Source: Pseudomonadota bacterium (GTDB lineage Bacteria; Pseudomonadota; Gammaproteobacteria; Burkholderiales; Ferrovaceae). Taken from it: 64,000 nt of DNA. The stretch's first letter is position 1. Each line of letters opens with the position of its first letter. A program made the position numbers and the translations under genes. The stretch covers positions 124,001 to 188,000 of the forward strand of contig JAJZBQ010000003.1 in the NCBI GenBank assembly GCA_021798835.1, read 5' to 3'. Shown here one piece after another: positions 28,252-36,058 of this stretch. The notes beneath the pieces were generated by a model. It was not told the DNA's origin, ran no database searches, and saw only the letters and a list, made by a program, of their open reading frames with translations.

Positions 28252-28440
28252 ATGACGAGGCCGGTCTTCTGGCTTGTCCTCACCTGAAAAACCCCCTTCC
28301 CACACCTCTGGTGCAGTGGATTACCGGTTTTTTCATCAGACTTACAGCAGCGGGGGCTACGCCGGAATGATCAACAAATTTTGTCGACTTCACCGGACTT
28401 CCCGTTTCATCCATGCGCACCAGGCCATGGACACCTCATC
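28252..28440 (-). ncRNA. Cobalamin (AdoCbl-type) riboswitch
   Basis: Read on the minus strand from 28440, the elements of the B12 aptamer appear in order: a P1 5' arm GATGAGG (28440-28434), GGGAAGTCCGGTGAAGTC, then TAGCCCCCGCTGCTGTAA, CCACTG followed by GTGGGAAGG, and the B12-box AAGCCAGAAGACCGGCC. The 3' arm CCTCGTC (28260-28254) closes P1 with one G-U pair. It begins 26 bp after the trpG stop and ends 170 bp before cbiM, and a run of seven U (28110-28104) lies between. It should repress the downstream cbi genes when B12 is plentiful. The aptamer fills most of the only gene-free stretch above 300 bp (28082-28465). Confidence 0.92.
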
Positions 28441-28465
28441 AATGTAGCGATTGTACCCTACCTGT

Positions 28466-29038
28466 CTATCCGGTGTGCGGATTAAGAAAATTACGCAACA
28501 GCGCGTGACCATGCTCGGTCAGAATCGACTCGGGATGAAACTGGACACCCTCCATCGCAACCTGGCGGTGACGCATTCCCATGATTTCCCCGTCTTCTGT
28601 CCAAGCGGTGATCTCAAAACAGTCCGGCAAGGATTCCCGTGCCACCGCCAGGGAATGGTAGCGTGTTGCCTGGAAAGGATTGGGCAGAGAACGAAACACC
28701 CCTTCTCCCGTATGAAAAACAGGAGACACCTTGCCGTGCATCAGGGTCTTGGCTCGCACCACCTGCCCACCGTAGGCATAACCCATGGCCTGGTGCCCTA
28801 GACAGACCCCGAGGATGGGGATCTTCCCAGCAAAATGATGGATCGCCTCCACTGAAATTCCGGCTTCACGAGGACTACAAGGCCCCGGGGAAATGACCAG
28901 ATAGTCGGGACTACGCTGCTCAATCTCGATCACGCTCACCTGATCATTACGCACCACATCCACAGACTGACCCAACTCCCCAAAATACTGCACCAGGTTG
29001 TAGGTAAACGAATCATAGTTATCGATCATCAGCAGCAT
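28466..29038 (-). CDS. trpG: Anthranilate synthase component II (glutamine amidotransferase)
   Basis: A 190-residue class I amidotransferase that feeds ammonia to TrpE; it could also serve PabB. It has [14 protein letters not shown] at the start, the oxyanion-hole segment [11 protein letters not shown] (~50), the nucleophile C79 in [15 protein letters not shown], and the catalytic His/Glu in [14 protein letters not shown] near residue 168. Its partner trpE lies about 16 kb upstream, with the Pel operon between. Neither trpD nor trpC follows it; the cobalamin riboswitch does. Confidence 0.95.
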   Translation of the reverse strand: MLLMIDNYDSFTYNLVQYFGELGQSVDVVRNDQVSVIEIEQRSPDYLVISPGPCSPREAGISVEAIHHFAGKIPILGVCLGHQAMGYAYGGQVVRAKTLMHGKVSPVFHTGEGVFRSLPNPFQATRYHSLAVARESLPDCFEITAWTEDGEIMGMRHRQVAMEGVQFHPESILTEHGHALLRNFLNPHTG

Positions 29039-29077
29039 AACGGCAGCAATCCCTCATTGTTCCGGGTTGGGGACGAC

Positions 29078-29107
29078 ATTATCCCCCATATCCACCCTGT
29101 CTTTCAA
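29078..29107 (-). promoter_or_regulatory. Probable promoter of trpG
   Basis: On the minus strand TTGAAA (29107-29102) and GATAAT (29083-29078) are spaced by 18 bp, about 40 bp upstream of the trpG start. This would give trpG its own transcription, consistent with its separation from trpE. Confidence 0.45.
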
Positions 29108-29178
29108 TTGACGAAAACCAGCATCACCGCGAATACATGCTCAACCCGAACCCTTGGCAAATTTCTTCTGACCGTCAT

Positions 29179-29268
29179 TCAGGACATCGGATCGTAGAAC
29201 ACAATTAAATTGCGGCCTGCATCTTTGGCTTGATACATGGCCATATCAGCAAATCTCACGATAATCAA
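29179..29268 (-). pseudogene. Remnant of a diguanylate cyclase (GGDEF C-terminal end)
   Basis: A 29-codon frame on the minus strand reads RFADMAMYQAKDAGRNLIVF followed by YDPMS and a stop. This is the standard last helix and strand of a GGDEF domain (ADMAMYxAKxxGRN). Nothing else of the domain, including the active-site motif, is present. The frame begins inside the stop codon of the preceding hydrolase gene, so an internal deletion probably removed the rest of a downstream cyclase gene. Confidence 0.7.
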
Positions 29269-30143
29269 CGCGAAAGATCTTTACCATTAACGACAGAAAG
29301 CAACCCATCGGATACATAGGGAATCAAATGTAACTGACTCAGACGCGCGACATCGTTTTGCGCACAGGCAGGTTGCTGGGGATCACAATAATCCAGCGCG
29401 ATCACTGGCAAGCGATAATGTTGTTGCACAATCCGTATCTGATTGATAATCCAGCGTGTGTCTTGGGGAGCCACATCAAAGTAAGTTTTTCTGGCCTGGT
29501 CCCAACCCTTGAAAACCGATTCTACCACGACCCCATTCACCTGCGCGTGTACCTGGGGCAACAACTCAAAACCACGATTGAGAAAGATGACCGCCTGCGG
29601 AAAACGCTGTCGAAGAACCATGATCAGGCGCACCAACCCCTGACGTTGCGCCGCCTGCTCCTTGGGATCGGTCGTCACCCGCTGGTAGGCATCCAGCGTA
29701 TCCAGAAAAAAGCCGCGAAATCCACGCTTCCATAGGGGGGCGACAACCTGATCAGCAAAGTAGTCCGGCCATGCGGGCGATGTCTGGTCAATGACCTCGG
29801 AGTTCCACTCCGTATCATCTCCCATGATCCATGATTTCGGAAAATAATCGTAATAGCCGCGATTCTGGGTCACTTCCCCGACACTCACGTAAGCAATCCA
29901 ATGTGCCCGACTGCGCGGATAATGCACCGGCATAAAATCGCTGTCTGGATCGATGATCACCCAGTCAAAATCGGCCAGTTGTCGTACCGATGGGTGTTTC
30001 CCATAATAAAAAGCCACCGAAGATTCAGCCTGGGCAAGCCCAACCAACCCCAACAACAGCGTCAGGATGGTTATCCCGCTAATTGCGCCCGTAAGCCAGT
30101 TCGTCTTGGTGCAGCATGTAGGTTTCGTACTCAAGATCGGCAA
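29265..30143 (-). CDS. PelA-hydrolase-like (GH114/GH166-type) exported glycosidase
   Basis: A 292-residue protein with an N-terminal signal peptide (hydrophobic run ending AQA-ES). The remaining TIM-barrel-like domain is related to endo-alpha-1,4-polygalactosaminidases and to the first domain of PelA. Both share AFYY near the start, a WIAYVSVGE / WVARVSLGD strand, LWKRGFRGFFLDTLDAY / LWSQGYRAFYLDD with the catalytic acid, and an IPYVSDG / TPFVSD end. The first in-frame start is a TTG at 30143, 65 bases inside pelG, so the exact start is uncertain. It likely trims Pel (GalN/GalNAc polymer) in the periplasm or outside. It is the last intact gene of the Pel operon. Confidence 0.8.
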   Translation of the reverse strand: MPILSTKPTCCTKTNWLTGAISGITILTLLLGLVGLAQAESSVAFYYGKHPSVRQLADFDWVIIDPDSDFMPVHYPRSRAHWIAYVSVGEVTQNRGYYDYFPKSWIMGDDTEWNSEVIDQTSPAWPDYFADQVVAPLWKRGFRGFFLDTLDAYQRVTTDPKEQAAQRQGLVRLIMVLRQRFPQAVIFLNRGFELLPQVHAQVNGVVVESVFKGWDQARKTYFDVAPQDTRWIINQIRIVQQHYRLPVIALDYCDPQQPACAQNDVARLSQLHLIPYVSDGLLSVVNGKDLSR

Positions 30144-31479
30144 AATAATTTTCCAGATAGTACATGCTCAACAGTACCACCAGGAAACTCGATAAGGCAA
30201 ACCCATACCCGTAGGTCTGCGGCCCGATGATCAGGGTGATCCAGGTAAATAGAAAGGTTGTAACCACAAAAAACAACGAGAGCCACATCACCACGCGCTG
30301 TCGGTCAATGTAAAGAAACACATTGATCCCAACGAGAAACAAGACCTGCAAACTGGCCGAAATGGTATCAATCCGCAACAATGGCAGGTAGTAAACCGAA
30401 ATTCCCACCAGATCCAGCATTTCCTTGCCAAAAGCAAACACCAACATGACCACGATGCCCTGAATCTTGAGGACTTCGTAGAGCCCGGTCCTCACTCCCC
30501 GCACCATCATGTTCCGCATATCCTGCATATGCTCCAGCGTTCCGCCGGAACGCACCGCATCATAAAACGCGTTGTAGTATTCCACAAAATCGGTTTCAAT
30601 ACGCAACAGAAAAAAAGCCATGCCCGGCAACACCGCCAGATAGGACAGAAAAATTGGGTAATCATAAATGAACGAAGCGTGTAACGGCCCTACCACGGGC
30701 TGCCCCGTATAGGGGTAATACCAGAATTGGATTTTATGAATCCATTCGCCCAGGTAGTAACAAAATCCCACGACAGCCAGACGTGGATAGTTGAAACGAT
30801 GGTCAAATACCTGCCAGTTGACATAATCAATCGAACGAAAATTTCGATGAATCAATCCATTCAGCCCCAGTAACAACAGGATATGCCCCAGAACAAAACT
30901 GCCAACCAATCCATTGAGTCCAAAACGAGAAAACAAAAACAGGGAGAAAACCACCGAACTTCCATATCCCATCACGAATAACAGCAAGATGGCACGATAT
31001 TGCTTGATGCCCGAGAGAAATATGATGCCGCACCAGATATTGCTCAACAGAACAAAGGCCATCAACATCAAGAGTCGATAATAGATGTCCATACCAGCAA
31101 ATACCGTAAAGGCAAGCGTCAAACCGATCAACCCGGAAACCAGCGTCACAACCAGCAGTACTGCGTGGTAACTGGGCAAAACTGCCTGATTTTCCCCTCC
31201 AAACAACCGGTCGGAAATGTATCGGGTAAACATCAACTGAACCGCCCCCGTCAATATCTGGCTGGCCGCAATCAAATAAGTCAGTGACACCTGGAACTGT
31301 ACGATGGGAAAACTGGATTTGGCCACCGACAAACTGAACAGGCTGATCAACTGGATGGACACAATGGACAGAATCAACGGTCCGGATCCGATGAGACCCG
31401 CATAACTGTAAGCCGCCAACGTGCTGGTCAGGTTGTCCTTGTGAAGAATCTTGCGCAGTTCAAATCCAATGCCAGCCAT
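30079..31479 (-). CDS. pelG: Pel polysaccharide inner-membrane transporter PelG
   Basis: A 466-residue polytopic protein with about twelve helices, beginning with the conserved GIGFELRKILHKDNLTSTLA. It belongs to the oligosaccharide-flippase-like superfamily and forms the inner-membrane synthase/export complex with PelD, PelE and PelF. Length is close to P. aeruginosa PelG (456). The start is 7 bp after the pelF stop. Confidence 0.95.
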   Translation of the reverse strand: MAGIGFELRKILHKDNLTSTLAAYSYAGLIGSGPLILSIVSIQLISLFSLSVAKSSFPIVQFQVSLTYLIAASQILTGAVQLMFTRYISDRLFGGENQAVLPSYHAVLLVVTLVSGLIGLTLAFTVFAGMDIYYRLLMLMAFVLLSNIWCGIIFLSGIKQYRAILLLFVMGYGSSVVFSLFLFSRFGLNGLVGSFVLGHILLLLGLNGLIHRNFRSIDYVNWQVFDHRFNYPRLAVVGFCYYLGEWIHKIQFWYYPYTGQPVVGPLHASFIYDYPIFLSYLAVLPGMAFFLLRIETDFVEYYNAFYDAVRSGGTLEHMQDMRNMMVRGVRTGLYEVLKIQGIVVMLVFAFGKEMLDLVGISVYYLPLLRIDTISASLQVLFLVGINVFLYIDRQRVVMWLSLFFVVTTFLFTWITLIIGPQTYGYGFALSSFLVVLLSMYYLENYFADLEYETYMLHQDELAYGRN

Positions 31480-31486
31480 GATGCCA

Positions 31487-33049
31487 TCATCCTCGTTGAA
31501 TTACAGGTTCTGTGGAACTATCCATCAGGCGCGCATAAAGTTCCCGATATCGATTTTCCATGACATGACTGTCGTAATAACGCGTCACACGCTCAAGCGC
31601 AACCGCCTGCGCCGAGCGCCAGCACTCCACGTCGCCCAGCAATGCCAACATGGCCGTGGCCAGTGCCTCAGGATTGGCCAGTGGCACCACACGACCCGCT
31701 GTCCCCAGTTCACGGTCTGACGCTTCGCGTCCTTCAATTAATTCGCGACAAGCGCCCACATCAGTTGCCACCACGGGCACCCCAGCCGCAAAAGCTTCCA
31801 GAATGACCAACGGTTGACCTTCACTGATGGAACTCAGCGCTACCAAGCCCACCTTCGGGTAAAAATGATCAACCCTCTGGTGGCCCAGAAATTGCACCTG
31901 AGTATGCAAAATGCCCAGACTTCCAGCGAAACTACGGCATTCGTAGGCATATTCAGGATCTTCTTCCTCTCCCCCAATGATCCAACCCTGCAGTTCGGGC
32001 AATTGACGGCTGGCGATAAAAATCGCTCGAATAAACGTCCGTACATCCTTGATCGGCACGACTCGCCCGACCAATGCCACAACTCTGGGAATCTCCACAA
32101 GGCGCTGGGCACGCAACGGAGAAAATCTTGATATTTCAATACCATTGGGAATCACTTGCGTTCGCTCAACGGGGGCTCCATCCTGAATCTGTCGTTGTCG
32201 GTTCAGTTCAAACAGGCTGACGATGGTGTCCGACGCGTGGTAACACATCGACCCCAGTGATTGAAAAAAACGTACCCACAGATCCTGAAGGTAACCGACC
32301 CGTGTCGCATCCTCTTCCAGATAGCGCCGGTTATCACGAAGCCATGTGCTTTGCAGCAGATCAATCTTGCGTTCCTTGGTATAAATGCCATGCTCGGATA
32401 GCAACAGGGGACGACCGGTCCGGTAGTGCAGCAGTGCGCCCAGAAACCCCGCATAACCCGTGGAAACCGTATGGTACACGCGTGCCGGAATAATGGTCTG
32501 GCTGATCCTGACGATATCCCAGATGGGTTTGTGCATCAATCGCACAGTCCAGAAATAGTCGGTGAATGAAGGGTCTGTGCAATAACGCTCGTAGGAGTCG
32601 GTCACCGCCTCCCAAGACTTTTTTCCATAGAGAAACTGGTGATCCGACAGACTTCCCCCTTTTTCCATCATCGGCAACAACTGACGCATCAACGAGGCCA
32701 CCATTTCATGCTGCTGAGGATCGCGCAACGCCTGATGAAGTCTTTCCGAGGTGGCAAATGCCTCGGGATCTCCCTTGAGCACTTCCCGTACCGGTTCGCG
32801 GGGAACAGGATCATGAATGAAATACTCGGCATAGGATACGACGTTCTCAGGCAGTTGATACACTGGTTTCCCGTAATCAGCGGGTTGACTCCCCATGAAT
32901 ACCAGAGAAAAGCGTACCTCAGGATAAGCTGCCAGCAAGTGATTGACCCAAGACGATACACCCCCGAATACATAGGGATAGGTTCCTTCCAGCAACAGAC
33001 ACACATCTGCCTCAGTGGCACGAGAAAACATGGGGAGCGTCTTTTTCAT
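31487..33049 (-). CDS. pelF: Pel polysaccharide glycosyltransferase PelF
   Basis: A 520-residue GT4-type glycosyltransferase of the cytosol that uses UDP-GalNAc/UDP-Glc-type donors to build Pel. The N-terminal ADVCLLLEGTYPYVFGGVSSW is diagnostic, with LLSEHGIYTKERKIDLLQS (~210) and VALVGRVVPIKDVRTFIRAI (~325). The C-terminal donor site is SSISEGQPLVILEAFAAGVP (~420) with the E-x7-E arrangement. Met1 or Met7 may be the start; the first overlaps the pelE stop by ATGA. Confidence 0.96.
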   Translation of the reverse strand: MKKTLPMFSRATEADVCLLLEGTYPYVFGGVSSWVNHLLAAYPEVRFSLVFMGSQPADYGKPVYQLPENVVSYAEYFIHDPVPREPVREVLKGDPEAFATSERLHQALRDPQQHEMVASLMRQLLPMMEKGGSLSDHQFLYGKKSWEAVTDSYERYCTDPSFTDYFWTVRLMHKPIWDIVRISQTIIPARVYHTVSTGYAGFLGALLHYRTGRPLLLSEHGIYTKERKIDLLQSTWLRDNRRYLEEDATRVGYLQDLWVRFFQSLGSMCYHASDTIVSLFELNRQRQIQDGAPVERTQVIPNGIEISRFSPLRAQRLVEIPRVVALVGRVVPIKDVRTFIRAIFIASRQLPELQGWIIGGEEEDPEYAYECRSFAGSLGILHTQVQFLGHQRVDHFYPKVGLVALSSISEGQPLVILEAFAAGVPVVATDVGACRELIEGREASDRELGTAGRVVPLANPEALATAMLALLGDVECWRSAQAVALERVTRYYDSHVMENRYRELYARLMDSSTEPVIQRG

Positions 33050-34053
33050 CGGGACCAGTATCTCTGTATGGGTTGCAACTGTGGCAGACGCGCCCCATCG
33101 CCCAATTTTTTGAGCAAGACCGGGATACTCCGGTAATCTCCCCTATGAAACGCCACCTCAGCCTGCCAGGGGATCAATCGATCTCTAGGGAAGCCCCCAG
33201 TCTGGGCGAACCCCAGATACTGTTCGGCCGCAGCGATCTCGCGTCGAATCAAAGCACAGCGCGCCAACAGGTAATACATTTCCGTCCGATTCCCGTCACG
33301 TTGTACCACACGCTGAGCATAATCGACCACTTGCGCCAATACATACTGATGTACTTCCCCCATCACCAGATTCTGATAAATCAGTTCCCAGTAAAGTTCA
33401 GCCAATCGCATCCACTTGGTCATGACAGTACTTTCCTGCGCATCATCTCCCTTGAGCACCGATTCGATCTCAAAAATCTGTTTCATGATATCTTTTTCTG
33501 CCCCATCAATAGCACCATAGGCCAGCAGACGAATCTCGTCGCTGCCATCACCCAGCAATTCGGTCAACCGGCCACTGGTGTGTCGCAACGGCATGGAACG
33601 CAAAGAAATCACGGCCGACAAACGACTGGACAGCGGGGCATCCGCCGTCGTCAATTTGGCCAGCAAACGGGCTCCCACCCCATGGGCTATATGCGGCAAT
33701 AAATGATGGTTGAATTCCGGAGTATCCACGCGACCGAGGTGCGAACGATCCAGCGGCAGTGGTACGAAACGCTGTACCAGCATTTCTGCCAAAAATATGG
33801 CCGCTCCTGCCAGCGGCAGAAACCAGCATGTCAAAAATACGTGTAACAAAGGGGCGCGTGCTGGCATGGCATAAAAAGAGGGCCAGACCATCGCGTAACA
33901 TGCCGTGGTCAAGGCTGCCGCCAATGCCTGCTCAAGCAGGAAGACCAACAACGGCATTTCTCCCGGACCGGGCTCCACCAACCCATGAAAAGCCAGTACC
34001 TGCGCCAGTAGAGACAACACCCCCAACAGGATCACCCAGCCGCGCATCACCAT
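33046..34053 (-). CDS. pelE: Pel biosynthesis protein PelE
   Basis: A 335-residue inner-membrane protein. Two to three N-terminal helices (VILLGVLSLLAQVLAFHGL; LHVFLTCWFLPLAGAAIFL) lead into a helical cytosolic region with TPR-like repeats (MYYLLARCALIRREIAAAEQYL). In Pel systems PelE links PelD to PelF. Length agrees with P. aeruginosa PelE (329). It overlaps pelD by seven bases and pelF by four. Confidence 0.9.
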   Translation of the reverse strand: MVMRGWVILLGVLSLLAQVLAFHGLVEPGPGEMPLLVFLLEQALAAALTTACYAMVWPSFYAMPARAPLLHVFLTCWFLPLAGAAIFLAEMLVQRFVPLPLDRSHLGRVDTPEFNHHLLPHIAHGVGARLLAKLTTADAPLSSRLSAVISLRSMPLRHTSGRLTELLGDGSDEIRLLAYGAIDGAEKDIMKQIFEIESVLKGDDAQESTVMTKWMRLAELYWELIYQNLVMGEVHQYVLAQVVDYAQRVVQRDGNRTEMYYLLARCALIRREIAAAEQYLGFAQTGGFPRDRLIPWQAEVAFHRGDYRSIPVLLKKLGDGARLPQLQPIQRYWSR

Positions 34054-35438
34054 ACCCGTACCTGATCATACAGAGATTTAAGATCCATGCCCCCCCCTTC
34101 ACTACGGATGGGCAAGGAATAACTGTTGATCTCCGCTTCTGCCAACGTGGTACCAAAATTTTGTTTGAGTTGGGTTTCCACGCGGCGCAGATACCCCATG
34201 ATCCCATCCTTTGTCGTCAGGGGCATCAAAAAAATGGCAATGTGGGATTGATCTCCCTGAATCTGCCAGATGAGATCCAGCGCACGCAACTGACGCGTCA
34301 ACTGCTGGTACTGCAAATCGCCGGAACCCGTCCGTGGAACCCGGAGTGCCACCAAGGAAGAGTCCACATCGTACAACCGTTTCAAATGGGAAATCCGCTC
34401 CAGTTCGGCCGCAAAACGAAAGGGACACTGCGGCAGACTCTGGTGAACCGGAAACACCAACTGCTGTTGTTGCAAACTATCGCCGTAGTAATCCAGCAAT
34501 ACCAGCAACAGTTGCATATTGTCATGATTCAGCGACATGAAATTGATATCGCTGACCACCAGTACCCCCACCAGTTCTCCAGAAGAAATGGCGATGGGAG
34601 CTGCCACGTAATAAGTCCCCAGACGATCCGCATCCACCGTTTTCAGGTGCGCCAACATCTGGTTATCGAGGCAATCGTGCAATACCATATCGTGACGATT
34701 CAGCGGAAGCAGGCTCCCCAGGTGAGCCACCGGAACCTCCATGATCTGTCCATTGCGCCCGACCGGATAGATGGCAGCCGCATTGAGTTGACAAATCATG
34801 GCCACCATGTCCAGCATCGTCTGGGCATTCAACAATCCTTGCATCCCCTTCCCTTCCTCCTCCAGAGGAACCACCTCGCGCATCTGCTCCAATGCTCCGC
34901 GCAATGTCGTGGGACGGGTAAACAGGTCCCGTTCCAGACGATCATGGGAATTACGCAGCAAAAAATGCGCCGTCGTCAGCGAAGCCAGATGATCGTTGAG
35001 ATATCCATTCACTCCATTGGCGCGCACCGCGGTATTGGCCCACACATCCCGCACATGCCCGACCAGAATCACCTGGATCAACCCCCCGGCCATGGTCATC
35101 ACCGGAAACACCTGGGGTCCCGTCCCCTCATAGCCGTGATACAACCACTCCCAGTCACCCACGATCAGCAACCCAGCCAGCACCCCCAACAAGGCTCCAT
35201 AGCGCAACGCCAGCGCCGTTGCCACCAACCAGGGCCAAGGAAAAGACAACATCATCAGCAATGGATCCTGGGGATTGATGAGATAAAACAGGGTCAGCAC
35301 CAGCCCCATGTAACCCACCACCTCGACCACCGCTATGGGGCGAATGGCGGTCTTGACAAATAGACGACCGTAGAGCGAAATCCCGTTCAACGCATCGCTG
35401 AAACGTGCACGCTTGGCTTCCTGAATGGCGTTTTCCAC
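34047..35438 (-). CDS. pelD: c-di-GMP receptor PelD
   Basis: A 463-residue inner-membrane protein with four helices (~30-130), a coiled coil, a GAF domain (~175-320) and a degenerate GGDEF domain (~325-450). The active-site GGDEF motif is missing. A retained RxxD inhibitory-site-type motif (RALD, in LTRQLRALDLIWQ) sits where P. aeruginosa PelD binds c-di-GMP (R367/D370). It should switch on Pel synthesis when c-di-GMP is high. It starts 14 bp after pelC. Confidence 0.93.
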   Translation of the reverse strand: MENAIQEAKRARFSDALNGISLYGRLFVKTAIRPIAVVEVVGYMGLVLTLFYLINPQDPLLMMLSFPWPWLVATALALRYGALLGVLAGLLIVGDWEWLYHGYEGTGPQVFPVMTMAGGLIQVILVGHVRDVWANTAVRANGVNGYLNDHLASLTTAHFLLRNSHDRLERDLFTRPTTLRGALEQMREVVPLEEEGKGMQGLLNAQTMLDMVAMICQLNAAAIYPVGRNGQIMEVPVAHLGSLLPLNRHDMVLHDCLDNQMLAHLKTVDADRLGTYYVAAPIAISSGELVGVLVVSDINFMSLNHDNMQLLLVLLDYYGDSLQQQQLVFPVHQSLPQCPFRFAAELERISHLKRLYDVDSSLVALRVPRTGSGDLQYQQLTRQLRALDLIWQIQGDQSHIAIFLMPLTTKDGIMGYLRRVETQLKQNFGTTLAEAEINSYSLPIRSEGGGMDLKSLYDQVRVW

Positions 35439-35452
35439 GGTATTTCCAGTAG

Positions 35453-35986
35453 TTAGCGAGTTGATTCAAGAGGAACCAACAACTGGTCGATCAGCGTCTG
35501 TCCCACCGCTCCCACGCTGGAACGACTCCAGCCGCTGCGACTACCGGTAGCACTCCACACCACACGTCCATTGGTCATGTCGATCAGGTTAAACGTCACA
35601 CTGACCGCCGGTTCACCATCTACCCCGGTTTTGTAGCGCCATTCCTGGACCGAACCTGTCAATGCATACTGAATCTTGTTCTGGCTGGCCCAGTCCAACG
35701 CTGCCTGTTGCAACTTGGCATTATTGCCCAAGACGAATGCTCCTTTCTCCTCCTTGACCGGATAGCGTTTGATATCCATCCCCCCCTTCTGATGCAGGAT
35801 ACTCTCCGCCATACTGACCACACGATCTCCCGCATCCGGGGTTTCGGTGTAATTGGCCATGGGTAAAATCGCCCAGATCGCATTTCCGGACAGCGCAGGA
35901 GGTTGCCCCACGTCCAGCGTCGAACAAGCAGATAACACCAGCCCCATCATCCCCGCCAACCCAACCCCACGTATCTTCTGATTCAT
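35453..35986 (-). CDS. pelC: Pel export lipoprotein PelC
   Basis: A 177-residue lipoprotein with lipobox LSAC (C21). The mature domain (NAIWAILPMANYTETPDAGDR, then IQYALTGSVQEWRYKTGVDGEP) is PelC-like; the P. aeruginosa protein forms a dodecameric ring at the outer membrane guiding Pel to the PelB barrel. CAGGAG precedes the ATG. A 72-bp gap with a palindrome separates it from pelB, whereas neighbouring genes nearly touch. Confidence 0.92.
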   Translation of the reverse strand: MNQKIRGVGLAGMMGLVLSACSTLDVGQPPALSGNAIWAILPMANYTETPDAGDRVVSMAESILHQKGGMDIKRYPVKEEKGAFVLGNNAKLQQAALDWASQNKIQYALTGSVQEWRYKTGVDGEPAVSVTFNLIDMTNGRVVWSATGSRSGWSRSSVGAVGQTLIDQLLVPLESTR

Positions 35987-36023
35987 GATAACCCCACTCC
36001 TGACATAACAATATCCATTAAAA

Positions 36024-36042
36024 TCAACCTGAATCAGGTTGA
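36024..36042 (-). terminator. Palindrome between pelB and pelC (possible attenuator or operator)
   Basis: TCAACCTGA-T-TCAGGTTGA on the minus strand is a perfect 9-bp inverted repeat around one base. It could form a 7-bp stem with a 5-base loop, and it is followed by TTTTAA. It may reduce read-through into pelC-pelG or bind a regulator; the U-run is short, so full termination is unlikely. Confidence 0.4.
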
Positions 36043-36058
36043 CCTGCCCATTTTTTTC

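Noticed and set aside
33759-35363. 534-residue plus-strand frame across pelE/pelD
   Set aside because: His/Gln-rich antisense translation typical of a shadow; the minus-strand frames are clear PelD and PelE.
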